Position numbers and translations under genes: made by a program
In this document: piece after piece, positions 52,932 to 61,588 of the stretch
How positions within the stretch are numbered: position 1 is the stretch's first letter
How the letters are laid out: each line of letters starts with the position of its first letter
From: an uncultured Prevotellaceae bacterium
GTDB taxonomy: Bacteria; Bacteroidota; Bacteroidia; Bacteroidales; Bacteroidaceae
DNA: 64,000 nucleotides
Direction of reading: 5' to 3'
Assembly: GCA_947168395.1 (NCBI GenBank)
Contig: CAMVLT010000005.1
Span: 1-64,000 of the forward strand
The notes under the pieces: generated by a model
What the model was told of the DNA's origin: nothing
Database searches by the model: none
What the model saw: the letters and a program-made list of their open reading frames with translations, nothing else

Positions 52932-54095
52932 TTATTTTATAGGGTTGGTTTTGTTGTTTGACTTGCGGCGTAGCCATTGAGTCCACATCCATGTGCGGTC
53001 GGCCAGCGAGAGCAGTCCGAGCGGCAGTACGAACCACAGCAGCAGGGTAATGATGCGCTTGGGCACGTTGTTGTCGGGCATCTGGCCAATCTCCTGCTGT
53101 TCAAGGGGCTTCGACGAGTCTGCCTCCTCTATGTCAGGCAGGTCGTTATGGCTCCACTTGCGTATGATGGTGCCGTCTTTCAGCAGCAGCAGTCCGGGGT
53201 TGCTGCGTATGACGGTCTTCAGCGTGATGCCGTCGGTGAGGCAGAAGGGGTATTCAGCTCCCGTAATCTCCCGCCACCGCTCAATGTTCTCGTGCGTGCT
53301 CGACGTCAGGCAGTAGAAGCCGTAGCTGTGCTCATTGGCATACTCGTACAGCTCGTTGATGAGGTCGAGCCTGGAGTCGTCGGCCTGTTCCAGGTAGGGC
53401 GACACCATCAGGAACACGTAGCTCGAGTCGTTGAGCAACGCCTCGGTGATGTCCTCGCCGTCCTTCACGTTCTCGATGAAGAAATCGGCATAGGGCAGGT
53501 CTTCGCCGTCCATGGTGCGCTGCCAGTTCTGGCGCAGGTTGGTACCCACGTGGTAGGGCCGGAAGTCGAACGTGGGCAGATAGTAGAGGCTCCACGCCGA
53601 GATGGCCAGGATGAACAATGCCGAGTAGTTGATGACAATCCACTGGTTCGACTTGCTGACGAACCTGAACATCTCCTTGGGCCACAAAGCCACGACGATG
53701 GCACACACAAGCAGCACGACGTTTTTCCAGAACGTCTGCCAGTTGGTGAGCACCAGTGCGTCGCCGAAGCATCCGCAGTCGCTGATGGGGTTTTCTATGG
53801 CTAACCACAGCGTCAGCGGCGTCATCACCGCCATAATCAGTAATATCAGTCTCGATGTCAGCCGCCGCCGAATCGCAAACAGCAGGAAGACGCCTAAGCA
53901 GAACTCCACTGCCGATTGAGCTATCGACGCCCCGAGGGTTGCCATGCCGGGCAGCAGTCCGCCGAGGCTCATGGCCTCGAGGTAGTCGTCTATCTTGTAT
54001 TGTGTGCCTAACGGGTCAACCGCCTTGACAAATCCTGAGAGGATAAAGACGATGGCCAGGATGATGCGACATACATTGACACACAGTTTCTTCAT
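52932..54095 (-). CDS. BT_3928-type DoxX/MauE family membrane protein
   Basis: This is a 387-aa inner-membrane protein. The N-terminal half has about four to five helices of the DoxX/MauE type ([27 protein letters not shown]), with a CGCFGDAL motif, suggesting redox or heme-linked function. The periplasmic C-terminal half resembles a thioredoxin-like fold ([38 protein letters not shown]). The final helix is near residue 360. BT_3928-family genes usually sit next to tpiA in Bacteroidota, as here. The start overlaps the DUF1599 stop by four bases. Confidence 0.85.
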   Translation of the reverse strand: MKKLCVNVCRIILAIVFILSGFVKAVDPLGTQYKIDDYLEAMSLGGLLPGMATLGASIAQSAVEFCLGVFLLFAIRRRLTSRLILLIMAVMTPLTLWLAIENPISDCGCFGDALVLTNWQTFWKNVVLLVCAIVVALWPKEMFRFVSKSNQWIVINYSALFILAISAWSLYYLPTFDFRPYHVGTNLRQNWQRTMDGEDLPYADFFIENVKDGEDITEALLNDSSYVFLMVSPYLEQADDSRLDLINELYEYANEHSYGFYCLTSSTHENIERWREITGAEYPFCLTDGITLKTVIRSNPGLLLLKDGTIIRKWSHNDLPDIEEADSSKPLEQQEIGQMPDNNVPKRIITLLLWFVLPLGLLSLADRTWMWTQWLRRKSNNKTNPIK

Positions 54096-54649
54096 CGTTC
54101 AGTCAGTTTGATAACCCCGAAGACGGCGTAGTTCACAATATCCATGTAGTTGGCATCGATGCCTTCACTCACTTTCAGGCCCTCGCCACTCACCTCCAAG
54201 TCCTCAATCTCCTTGATGCGCTCTATCTTGGTGAGTATCAGGTCGGTGTACGAACTGACCCGCATGGAGCGCCATGCCTCGTCGTAGTCGTGGTTCTTAC
54301 GCTTCATCAGCTCCAGTGCCTCCTGGGCATGCTTGTCGTAGAGCGCCATTGCCTCGTCGTTGGTGATGTCCACCGTGTCGGCAAAGCCTTTCTCCAACTG
54401 TATCAGTCCTACAATGCCGTAGTTGATGAGCGCGATGAACTCGGGCCTGATGCCTTCGCCCACACGGCTCACCTTCTTTATTTCCAAGGAGCGTATGCGT
54501 TTTGCCTTGATGAACAGCTGGTCGGTTAGTGCCGTTGGCCGCAGGATGCGCCACGAAGCCCTGTAGTCGTGCAGTTTCTGCTCGAAAAGGGCACGACACT
54601 CGGCGATTGCCTGTTCAAATTCGGCGTTAGTATGTTCGAACCTATCCAT
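54092..54649 (-). CDS. DUF1599 protein with two tandem domains
   Basis: This is a 185-aa protein of two ~90-residue repeats. Repeat one has HDYRASWRILRPTALTDQLFIKAKRIRSLE, repeat two HDYDEAWRSMRVSSYTDLILTKIERIKEIE. The shared pattern is HDY-x2-W-R-x3-x4-TD-x-x3-K-x-RI. All-alpha DUF1599 domains have no assigned role. The start at 54649 follows a TACCTTTGC motif by 8 bases; it is the first gene of the DUF1599-BT_3928-tpiA-SPOR-folE run. Confidence 0.87.
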   Translation of the reverse strand: MDRFEHTNAEFEQAIAECRALFEQKLHDYRASWRILRPTALTDQLFIKAKRIRSLEIKKVSRVGEGIRPEFIALINYGIVGLIQLEKGFADTVDITNDEAMALYDKHAQEALELMKRKNHDYDEAWRSMRVSSYTDLILTKIERIKEIEDLEVSGEGLKVSEGIDANYMDIVNYAVFGVIKLTER

Positions 54650-54657
54650 ATTTGGGT

Positions 54658-54666
54658 GCAAAGGTA
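54658..54666 (-). promoter_or_regulatory. -7 promoter element of the DUF1599-tpiA-folE run
   Basis: TACCTTTGC on the minus strand lies 8 bases upstream of the ATG at 54649. Confidence 0.6.
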
Positions 54667-54670
54667 CAAA

Positions 54671-54705
54671 ATTAAAGTGAAAAGTGAAAGGTGAAAGCTG
54701 AAAAA
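54671..54705. repeat. GTGAAAAGTGAAAGG spacer repeat
   Basis: This is the complement of the TTCACTTTTCAC family at 17349-17385. Confidence 0.6.
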
Positions 54706-54737
54706 TTTGCTGCTGCCAGCCTATTTTTTGAGCTTTC

Positions 54738-55187
54738 CTACAATTCTTTCTGCTTTTTGTGGATGTAACGAATCTTGGCACAGAGCACCTCGAAGCGCGT
54801 CTGCAGCGAGTCGCGCCTCACCCTTGTCTTGGTCAGCATCGTCAGTTCCTCGGGTGTGGCCCTTAGTTCCTGCTTGTCTTTTTCCACCTTCAGCTTCAAG
54901 GTCTCATAGTCACTCTTCACCACTTGCAGCAGGCTGTCGACGATGGCCAGCTCCTCCTGCGACCGCTTCAGCTCTATGTTCTGCTGCAGTATCAGAGCCT
55001 GCTTGCGGGTCTCGATGGCTCCGGGGTACACTTTGCGCAGCGAGTCGATGGTGATGAGTGCCCTGTCATACTGCCTCTGCTCGAACTGTAGGCTGGCTTT
55101 TTGCAGCATCTCCTCAGCCGCCTTTTGCTTCTCGTCGCTGCATGCCACCAGCATCGCAGCGAGTAAAATCCATACCAAATGTTTCAT
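54738..55187 (-). CDS. small coiled-coil lipoprotein
   Basis: This 149-aa lipoprotein (lipobox LVAC) has an N-terminal helical part resembling a single TPR-like pair (AAEEMLQKASLQFEQRQYDRALITIDSLRKVYPGA) and a coiled-coil C-terminal part (VVKSDYETLKLKVEKDKQEL) with a Lys-rich tail. Function unknown. A TACCTTTGC motif lies 8 bases upstream; it is divergent from cca. Confidence 0.8.
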   Translation of the reverse strand: MKHLVWILLAAMLVACSDEKQKAAEEMLQKASLQFEQRQYDRALITIDSLRKVYPGAIETRKQALILQQNIELKRSQEELAIVDSLLQVVKSDYETLKLKVEKDKQELRATPEELTMLTKTRVRRDSLQTRFEVLCAKIRYIHKKQKEL

Positions 55188-55195
55188 ATCTGCCT

Positions 55196-55204
55196 GCAAA
55201 GGTA
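55196..55204 (-). promoter_or_regulatory. -7 promoter element of the small lipoprotein gene
   Basis: TACCTTTGC on the minus strand lies 8 bases upstream of the ATG at 55187. Confidence 0.6.
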
Positions 55205-55209
55205 CGAAA

Positions 55210-55238
55210 ATAATTGATAATACACAATTGAAAATTGA
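55210..55238. repeat. AATTGATAATACACAATTG spacer repeat
   Basis: AATTGATA/CAATTGA words lie between the divergent promoters of the lipoprotein gene and cca. Confidence 0.6.
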
Positions 55239-55249
55239 TATTTATTTTG

Positions 55250-55258
55250 TACTTTTGC
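55250..55258 (+). promoter_or_regulatory. -7 promoter element of cca
   Basis: TACTTTTGC lies 23 bases upstream of the ATG at 55282. Confidence 0.6.
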
Positions 55259-55281
55259 ACCCGCAAAAGAAAAAAAGGAAC

Positions 55282-56868
55282 ATGAAGCTATATTCTGACA
55301 ACGAACTGGCTCAGCTGTTAGACCAGCCAATATTTCACCTGATAAGCGATGCTGCCGACCGTCTCGGCGTGGAGTGCTACGTTGTGGGAGGCTATGTGCG
55401 CGACCTGTTTTTGGAGCGTCCCAGCAACGACATCGACGTCGTTGTTGTGGGGAAGCCTCACCCCCTGACCCCTTCTCCAACTGGCGAGGGGGAATCTCGT
55501 GTTAGCGTGGGCATTGCGGTGGCCAAGGATCTGAAACGTGTGCTTGGCCGCAAGGCCCACCTCAGCGTGTTCAAGAATTTCGGGACGGCACAGGTGAAAA
55601 TAGGTGACGAAGAAATTGAGTTCGTAGGGGCTCGGAAAGAGAGCTACACCCACGACTCACGCAAACCCATCGTCGAGGACGGAACGTTGGAAGACGACCA
55701 GAACCGTCGCGATTTCACCATCAACGCGATGGCTATATGCCTGAACCGCGACCGCTTCGGCGAACTGGTAGACCCCTTCAACGGCCTTGCCGACCTTGAG
55801 GACGGTATCATAGCTACTCCCCTGGAGCCTGACATCACCTTCAGCGACGACCCCCTTCGCATGATGCGCTGCATACGCTTTGCCACCCAACTGAACTTCC
55901 AGATAGAGGACGAGACCTTCGAGGCCTTGGAGCGCATGGCCGAGCGCATCCGTATAGTCAGCGGCGAGCGCATCGAGGTGGAGCTGAACAAAATCATCCT
56001 CTCTCCCCATCCCAGCCGTGGCTTTGTCGACTTGCAGCGTTCCGGTCTGCTCAACATCATCCTGCCCGAACTCGCCGCCCTCGACATTGTGGAGCAGAAG
56101 AACGGGCGGGCGCACAAAAATAATTTCTATCATACATTAGAGGTTTTGGAGAATATAGGACCCACCCCCTGCCCCTCCCAAAGGGAGGGGAGTCTAAATA
56201 CTCATACCACAGAGAGCCCTTGCGTACAAAGTAACCAAGCCCCCCTCCCCTCGGGAGGGGCAGGGGGTGGGTTCCTCTGGCTCCGTTGGGCCGCCCTGCT
56301 ACACGACATCGGCAAGACCAAGTCGAAGCGGTGGGAGCCGACGATTGGCTGGACATTCCATAACCATAATTATATAGGGGCGAAGATGGTGCCCGACATT
56401 TTCCGACGGCTGAAACTGCCGATGGGGGCTGAGATGAAGTACGTGCAGAAGCTCGTCGACCTGCACATGCGCCCCCAGGCCATTGCCGACAGCGAGGTCA
56501 CCGACTCCGCCGTGCGCCGACTGCTGAACGATGCTGGCGACGACATTGACGACCTGATGACCCTCTGCGAGGCCGACATCACCAGCAAGAACGAGGTGAA
56601 GAAGAAAATATTCCTCGAGAACTTCCGCATGGTGCGCGAAAAACTGGCCGACCTGAAGGAGAAAGACTACAAGCGGCTGCTCCAGCCCGTCATCGACGGT
56701 AACGAAATCATGGAGCTGTTCAACCTGAAGCCCAGCCGCGAGGTGGGTGTCCTGAAACAGTATCTGAAGGACGCCGTGCTCGACAACCGTGTGGAGAACG
56801 AGCGCGAACCCCTCATGCAGCTGCTGATGGAGAAAGCCCGTCAGATGGGACTGTCCCAGAATCAGTAA
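55282..56868 (+). CDS. cca: CCA-adding tRNA nucleotidyltransferase with two in-frame inserts
   Basis: This 528-aa enzyme builds or repairs the CCA end of tRNAs. The class II nucleotidyltransferase head has VVGGYVRDLFLERPSNDIDVVV, RRDFTINAMAI and DDPLRMMRCIRFA. A later HD domain has LLHDIGK and HNHNYIGAKM. Two inserts interrupt it: about residues 58-76 after VVVG (KPHPLTPSPTGEGES) and about 293-331 between HTLEVLENI and LWLRWAALLHDIGK. Both are encoded by GC-rich palindromic repeats. The first sits beside the catalytic loop, so function should be checked, but the frame is intact and essential motifs are present. Start at 55282, after AAGGAAC. Confidence 0.9.
   Translation: MKLYSDNELAQLLDQPIFHLISDAADRLGVECYVVGGYVRDLFLERPSNDIDVVVVGKPHPLTPSPTGEGESRVSVGIAVAKDLKRVLGRKAHLSVFKNFGTAQVKIGDEEIEFVGARKESYTHDSRKPIVEDGTLEDDQNRRDFTINAMAICLNRDRFGELVDPFNGLADLEDGIIATPLEPDITFSDDPLRMMRCIRFATQLNFQIEDETFEALERMAERIRIVSGERIEVELNKIILSPHPSRGFVDLQRSGLLNIILPELAALDIVEQKNGRAHKNNFYHTLEVLENIGPTPCPSQREGSLNTHTTESPCVQSNQAPLPSGGAGGGFLWLRWAALLHDIGKTKSKRWEPTIGWTFHNHNYIGAKMVPDIFRRLKLPMGAEMKYVQKLVDLHMRPQAIADSEVTDSAVRRLLNDAGDDIDDLMTLCEADITSKNEVKKKIFLENFRMVREKLADLKEKDYKRLLQPVIDGNEIMELFNLKPSREVGVLKQYLKDAVLDNRVENEREPLMQLLMEKARQMGLSQNQ
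55456..55493. repeat. GC-rich palindromic insert 1 inside cca
   Basis: Begins CCTCACCCCCTGACCCC and closes with GCGAGGGGGAA, so the ends pair. It is translated in frame as KPHPLTPSPTGEGES. Confidence 0.75.
56159..56272. repeat. GC-rich palindromic insert 2 inside cca
   Basis: Outer arms read ACCCACCCCCTGCCCCTCCC and its reverse complement near 56160-56179 and 56253-56272. Additional GGGAGGGG/CCCCTCCC pairs lie inside. It is translated in frame, giving about 38 Pro/Ser/Gly-rich residues absent from typical family members. Confidence 0.85.
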
Positions 56869-57049
56869 TCTCTACTTGAGCTAATATGACATTGAGTCGG
56901 GCGAGGATGTGAACAGCGCATTCTCGCTTGATATGATGATGCAGGATGCCCTTGAAATAAGCCTCCAAAACAGAATAATTGAATTTGAATTGAAAAAAAA
57001 AACGCATTCTTGCTTTACACTTTCTTCGTCTGAACTGTATTATAAGTGT

Positions 57050-57553
57050 ATGACACGAAAAGAAATCGAGAGTCTGTTCAAGACACATTACGCACAGATG
57101 TATCATCTGGCACTCACGTTGCTCTTCGATGAATCGGAAAGTAAGGACGTGGTAAGCGATGTGTTCGCCAGTCTGCTGAGCAGCAAGGTGGTGATGAGAG
57201 CAGACAACGCAAAAGCGTTCCTGCTGACAAGCGTGCATCATCGCTGTATGAATGTGTTGCAGCACAAACAGGTGCAAGAACGCTTTGCACGCCTGCTTGC
57301 CGAGGACGCTGACCCACTGATTAGCGACAATACGGTGGAAGGGCAAATGCAGATGGAAGAACTGATACGCTATGTGCAGGATAACCTGTCACCTTTGGCG
57401 CAAGAAGTGTTCCGACTGCGCTATCTAAAGGAAATGACCTGTCAGGAGGTAGCCGAAGCGCTGAACGTCAGCCGCCAGACCGTCCATGCCCACTTGAAGC
57501 AGGCTGTGGAGAACATCAGAAAGTATTTCAATTCAAACTCAAAAGCAATATGA
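57050..57553 (+). CDS. ECF-type RNA polymerase sigma factor
   Basis: This 167-aa sigma-70 family member has region 2 (about 8-45, FKTHYAQMYHLALTLLFDESESKDVVSDVFASLL) and region 4 (about 105-155, LSPLAQEVFRLRYLKEMTCQEVAEALNVSRQTVHAHLKQA). The start at 57050 is the Met that begins the family match; upstream sequence to 56909 stays open but is not sigma-like. No TAnnTTTGC motif is visible in the leader, which would fit autoregulation. It overlaps the anti-sigma gene by ATGA. Confidence 0.93.
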   Translation: MTRKEIESLFKTHYAQMYHLALTLLFDESESKDVVSDVFASLLSSKVVMRADNAKAFLLTSVHHRCMNVLQHKQVQERFARLLAEDADPLISDNTVEGQMQMEELIRYVQDNLSPLAQEVFRLRYLKEMTCQEVAEALNVSRQTVHAHLKQAVENIRKYFNSNSKAI

Positions 57554-58233
57554 TGACAGAAGAACAGCGTATAGAGTGGCTCCTGGAATTGCAAGACCAC
57601 TCTGAGCAACTGACCGACGAACAGTTGCAGCAGATATATGCCGACGACGAGATGCGCCAGCTTGTACAGCAGCTCGGCTTTGCTAAGCGTGCCTTCAAAC
57701 ACGATGAACTTAAAAACGGCTCCCCAAACGTGGATGATGAATGGGGGAATTTTGTAGCCTGCCATGCTGAAGAGCTGGATGCCCTTGACGAAGGAGGAGC
57801 AGATCCCCGTTTTCCCACGTACCTCTTTACCCACAAAATAGCGGCATCCTTCATCGGCGTGCTCTTGGCTTCGGGCATTGCTTTTGCCGCCATCCAAGTT
57901 GTGCGCAACGTCAACACGCCCAAGCCGCAAATAGCCTCTACAGAGCAAGCGACTGGTATTAAACCCGTCACTTCCCTGCCCGCAGATACGGTTAAGGCCG
58001 ACACAATAGTTGCCGCGCCTTATATATTTAACAATGTGCCACTTGACTCAATGCTCACAGTCATTGCTGCGGTCCACGGGGTCGGCGTAGAGTTTGAAAA
58101 TGACGCGGCACGTCAGCTTCGTTTCCACTTTGTATGGAAGCGTGAAGACAGCCTTTCGCGTGTCGTAGAAAAGTTGAACACCTTCGAAGCTGTGACAATC
58201 GGCATGGAAGGCGAAAAGTTGTTGGTAAGATGA
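57550..58233 (+). CDS. anti-sigma factor with DUF4974 domain
   Basis: This is a 227-aa inner-membrane protein. The cytosolic N-terminal part (about 1-95) would bind the sigma factor. One membrane helix (about 98-117, IAASFIGVLLASGIAFAAI) is followed by a short linker and a periplasmic DUF4974 domain (about 155-225, FNNVPLDSMLTVIAAVHGVGVEF). Usual FecR-type anti-sigmas are about 320 aa with a central FecR domain; that core is missing here. Four-base overlaps couple it to both neighbours. Confidence 0.87.
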   Translation: MMTEEQRIEWLLELQDHSEQLTDEQLQQIYADDEMRQLVQQLGFAKRAFKHDELKNGSPNVDDEWGNFVACHAEELDALDEGGADPRFPTYLFTHKIAASFIGVLLASGIAFAAIQVVRNVNTPKPQIASTEQATGIKPVTSLPADTVKADTIVAAPYIFNNVPLDSMLTVIAAVHGVGVEFENDAARQLRFHFVWKREDSLSRVVEKLNTFEAVTIGMEGEKLLVR

Positions 58234-60860
58234 GGCGCACACTATATACTTTTGCACTTATGGCCTGCATCCTTTGTATGCCACTTGACACCTTCGCACA
58301 AAGGCTACGGGTAGGCGAACAAGGTTCGGGAATGCGTGTCAGCCACTCCTATAATAATGTGTCGCTCAGCGAGGCCCTGCTTAGGCTTAACAACGAGCAG
58401 GAGGAATACGTCATCAACTTCCTATACAACGAACTGGAGGATTTCCGCATCACCACCACCGTCAGCCGCAAGTCGCTGCCCGATGCCATCCAGCAGATGA
58501 TAGGTTTCTATCCAGTCCGCATGACCGTAAATTCCGACGATCGCGAAATCTATGTGGAGTGTATCCATAAGACCGGCCACCACCTGACGGGCACCATTAT
58601 CGACGAACAGGGTCGGCCTATGGCATACGCCAACGTTGCTATCCTGAATCCAGCCGACTCCACGCTGCTTAGTGGTGGCGTCAGCAATGAAAGCGGATAC
58701 TTTGTTATTCCTACGGATACCCATCGTGTCGTCGTAAAGTGCAGTTTTGTGGGCTATCGTACCTACTATCGCAACTGCGAGGTGGGCAACATCGGTACAA
58801 TCCAGCTGAAGCCTGCGGAATATACCATCAACGGGGTGACGGTAGAGGGCACTCACATCATGAACTACGTAGATAAATCCGTCCACACCTTCTCTGCCGA
58901 GCAAATCAGCCAGGCCCGCAATGTCCGCGACCTGCTGGAGCACGTGGAAGACCTGAAGATTGACCCGGTGACCAATAAGATTCTGCGCATGGATGGCGGC
59001 AGCGTGAAGATACTAATCAATGGTATTACAGCCTCCGACATTGACCTGAAGGGCATCCCTGCCAATAAAATCCTAAAGGTAGAATATTACAATATTCCTC
59101 CTGCCCGCTATGCCGATGCCGGCACACTCATCAACGTGATTACCAAGCGGATGGAGACTGGCATCAATGCAGGCATCGAGGCAAGTACAGCCTTCACGAC
59201 GGGCTTTACAAACGATGAGGCTTACCTGAACCTGACTTCGGGCAACCATCAGTTTTCACTCTCTTATTCGTTCAACATGAGAGACTATTCAAAGCGCTTT
59301 GGTGAGCAGACTTACGACTATACACTGCAAAGGTACCTTCCCGACGACGCAGCACCAGCGTCTCCTGTTCATTACAACTATCAAAAAAAGACCCACGACA
59401 AATTCGGCTATACTTGGAACGACCCCGTCATTAAGTACACCTACAACAAATCTGACGACATAGCGGTACAGATTGTGGCAACGCCCCACTTCAGCCACAG
59501 GCATAGCGATGGACAGAGTGATATCCAAAACACATCAACACTTAACACCTCAGTTGCGGGGAAAGGCGAATTTGGCAGCCGCATGAACACATTTGGTCCA
59601 GACCTGAACGTGTATGTCCAGAAAACGCTGCCTAAAAATCAAGAACTGTCGATCGACCTCGTGGGCACCTATTATCACAACAGCAGAAAGAACTGGGCTG
59701 AGGAGACGGCCGTCAGCGACGGTGAGGTATGGCTGTCAGACAACCAAGAGCAGCAGAACAACAAGTACTCCTTTATTGGTGAATTGGCTTATACTAAGAA
59801 ATGGGAAAAGGGCAACCTGAGCCTGGGCTATCGCGGATCGTTCGGACGCTCGAATGCCACCATCAGCAACGTGCTTTCAGGCTATGAGGACTATGAATAC
59901 TCATCTGCCAGTTATCAGCACTATATGTATGCCGAGTATAGTGGCAATCTCGGAAAATTGATGTACCGTATCGGTGCAGGAGCCACACAAGTGACCCAAG
60001 ACAATACTGATGCTCACGACTCTCATTGGCTCTTCACACCAAAACTCATCCTGAGTACTAATCTATCAAAGACGATGAGCCTTCAGTGGGTTACCTCGTC
60101 AAAATCGAATACGCCCCCTATCTCACAACTCAGCAACAATGCCAGCCTCGTCATTCCTGGAGTGCTGAGAATTGGCAACCCGTATCTGAAAAGTTATAAC
60201 ACTTATCGGTCAGAATTTATCCACAAGTGGAACCTTAGCTGGCTACAGACCCAAGTTGGACTATACTATTCATATTCCGATTCTCCTATCAACCGCTATT
60301 ATACCCAGCAAGAGATTAACGGCATGCAATATATTGTGGGCACGAACGAAAATGCCAACTATAGCAGTGATTTGGGTGGGTCATACATGTTGGTCATTAG
60401 CCCCTTTAAGAGTCAGGTGCTGACGGTGGCCATTCGGGGCTACGTCTCTCGTCAAACGGTCAGTAGCCCCATTATCGGACACTACCATCATACGTGGGCA
60501 CCGCTCTACTATGCCATTCAGTTCCGGAAGGGCAACTGGGGAGCCTCCTATGTAGGGAACATCGTGTCAAAACGCCTCAATGGATCCACACTGGATGCCG
60601 GCGAGAACAAATCTCACCTACAAATTTTTTGGCAAAACAAGAACTGGCGCATCTTCGCCGCTGACTATTGGATTTTCACTCGATCACGTTATTCAGGCTA
60701 TAGCATGCCAACAAGCGTTCTGCAAAGTACATATAAAACCTGGATTGACGACAATAAGTCGATGTTTGTCCTCGGTTTCAGTTACGATTTCTCTACAGGA
60801 AAGAGTATTAAGATAAATCGTAAACTTCGTAATAAGGACTCTGACACCGGTAGTTTCTAA
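58230..60860 (+). CDS. outer membrane receptor with STN and carboxypeptidase-like domains
   Basis: This is an 876-aa outer-membrane barrel. Signal peptide to about residue 23 (DTFAQ), then an STN-type secretin/TonB N-terminal signalling domain (about 40-110, VSLSEALLRLNNEQEEYVI). A carboxypeptidase-like regulatory domain (about 118-200, HLTGTIIDEQGRPMAYANVAI), a plug-like region (about 205-300), and a barrel ending FVLGFSYDFSTG follow. The STN domain probably contacts the DUF4974 domain of the anti-sigma factor and signals ligand state. Its ATG overlaps the anti-sigma stop. Confidence 0.9.
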   Translation: MRRTLYTFALMACILCMPLDTFAQRLRVGEQGSGMRVSHSYNNVSLSEALLRLNNEQEEYVINFLYNELEDFRITTTVSRKSLPDAIQQMIGFYPVRMTVNSDDREIYVECIHKTGHHLTGTIIDEQGRPMAYANVAILNPADSTLLSGGVSNESGYFVIPTDTHRVVVKCSFVGYRTYYRNCEVGNIGTIQLKPAEYTINGVTVEGTHIMNYVDKSVHTFSAEQISQARNVRDLLEHVEDLKIDPVTNKILRMDGGSVKILINGITASDIDLKGIPANKILKVEYYNIPPARYADAGTLINVITKRMETGINAGIEASTAFTTGFTNDEAYLNLTSGNHQFSLSYSFNMRDYSKRFGEQTYDYTLQRYLPDDAAPASPVHYNYQKKTHDKFGYTWNDPVIKYTYNKSDDIAVQIVATPHFSHRHSDGQSDIQNTSTLNTSVAGKGEFGSRMNTFGPDLNVYVQKTLPKNQELSIDLVGTYYHNSRKNWAEETAVSDGEVWLSDNQEQQNNKYSFIGELAYTKKWEKGNLSLGYRGSFGRSNATISNVLSGYEDYEYSSASYQHYMYAEYSGNLGKLMYRIGAGATQVTQDNTDAHDSHWLFTPKLILSTNLSKTMSLQWVTSSKSNTPPISQLSNNASLVIPGVLRIGNPYLKSYNTYRSEFIHKWNLSWLQTQVGLYYSYSDSPINRYYTQQEINGMQYIVGTNENANYSSDLGGSYMLVISPFKSQVLTVAIRGYVSRQTVSSPIIGHYHHTWAPLYYAIQFRKGNWGASYVGNIVSKRLNGSTLDAGENKSHLQIFWQNKNWRIFAADYWIFTRSRYSGYSMPTSVLQSTYKTWIDDNKSMFVLGFSYDFSTGKSIKINRKLRNKDSDTGSF

Positions 60861-60886
60861 TATCCCAAGAGGCCCAAGAAACCTAA

Positions 60887-60947
60887 CCCAACTTTCAAAG
60901 CGTTAAAGTTGGGATAAAAAAGTACACAAAAGTCCCTTTTGTGTACT
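60887..60947 (+). terminator. two tandem hairpins after the receptor gene
   Basis: Hairpin one has arms CCCAACTTT (60887-60895) and AAAGTTGGG (60905-60913). Hairpin two has arms AGTACACAAAAG (60921-60932) and CTTTTGTGTACT (60936-60947) with a 3-base loop. Neither is followed by a clear T-tract; hairpin one is followed by ATAAAAAA, a T-tract on the opposite strand. Confidence 0.55.
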
Positions 60948-60955
60948 GTGCGTTT

Positions 60956-61090
60956 CGTTACAGTTGTTACAGTTGATAATAAGAGGTATAAGTCTCTTTT
61001 AATAGTAGTATAATTAATTAATAATCAGATAGTTACATTGTATTTAAAGATGCCTGACCCCTCAAAAAAGCAATTGTAACAACTGTAACG
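60956..61090. repeat. inverted repeat with CGTTACAGTTGTTACA arms
   Basis: The arms 60956-60975 and 61071-61090 pair at 19 of 20 positions. The interior is AT-rich with no ORF. Confidence 0.8.
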
Positions 61091-61095
61091 TAACG

Positions 61096-61388
61096 CTCGG
61101 AGAATACTAATTTATTCACTTAAATAATTGAAAATCAATGAAATGCGAAATTCAAGACATACGCGTCCTAAGATCCAAAGCCTGGAAAAGGCCTTGAAGT
61201 AGTGCAACTTTTGCTGTCATAGGCCTGCAAAATCAAGCATGAACCCCTTGCTCTGATGGTTTTCCCCTCACTTGGAGCACACGTAAGTGGTTGTGAATTT
61301 ATGTATCCATCGGGGGTTTGGATGGAGCCATGTGGCCTTATAGCTCATATCTGTGCTGAATTCTCGTAACTCCTCCCATGCAAACACC
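61096..61388. other. no gene seen
   Basis: All frames are interrupted and no known RNA fold, transposase block or promoter was recognised. Composition is unlike the neighbouring genes; a decayed gene is possible. Confidence 0.5.
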
Positions 61389-61390
61389 AA

Positions 61391-61445
61391 GTTTAGGTAG
61401 GGTAAACTGGGGGTTTAGGTAGGGTAAACCCTGGGTTTACCGTAA
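61391..61445. repeat. 22-bp repeat array GTTTAGGTAGGGTAAAC
   Basis: Units begin at 61391 and 61413 with period 22, followed by an inverted partial unit (GGGTTTACCGTAAGGG). It is the same family as 47727-47789 and 18808-18823, with G/T and C/G variants at two positions. Confidence 0.85.
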
Positions 61446-61518
61446 GGGAACTCAGGCGGGGCACAATAAACTTTGTTAAAAATGGTGTTATAACTATATA
61501 AAATAGGTGATTTTTTTG

Positions 61519-61527
61519 TACCTTTGC
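61519..61527 (+). promoter_or_regulatory. -7 promoter element of the RND operon
   Basis: TACCTTTGC leaves a leader of about 115 bases before the ATG at 61650. Confidence 0.65.
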
Positions 61528-61588
61528 ACGTTGGAAACTTAATCGGGCTGCGATGGTTTTCGGAGTATCGGGTCGGTTGAGAAAGCAA

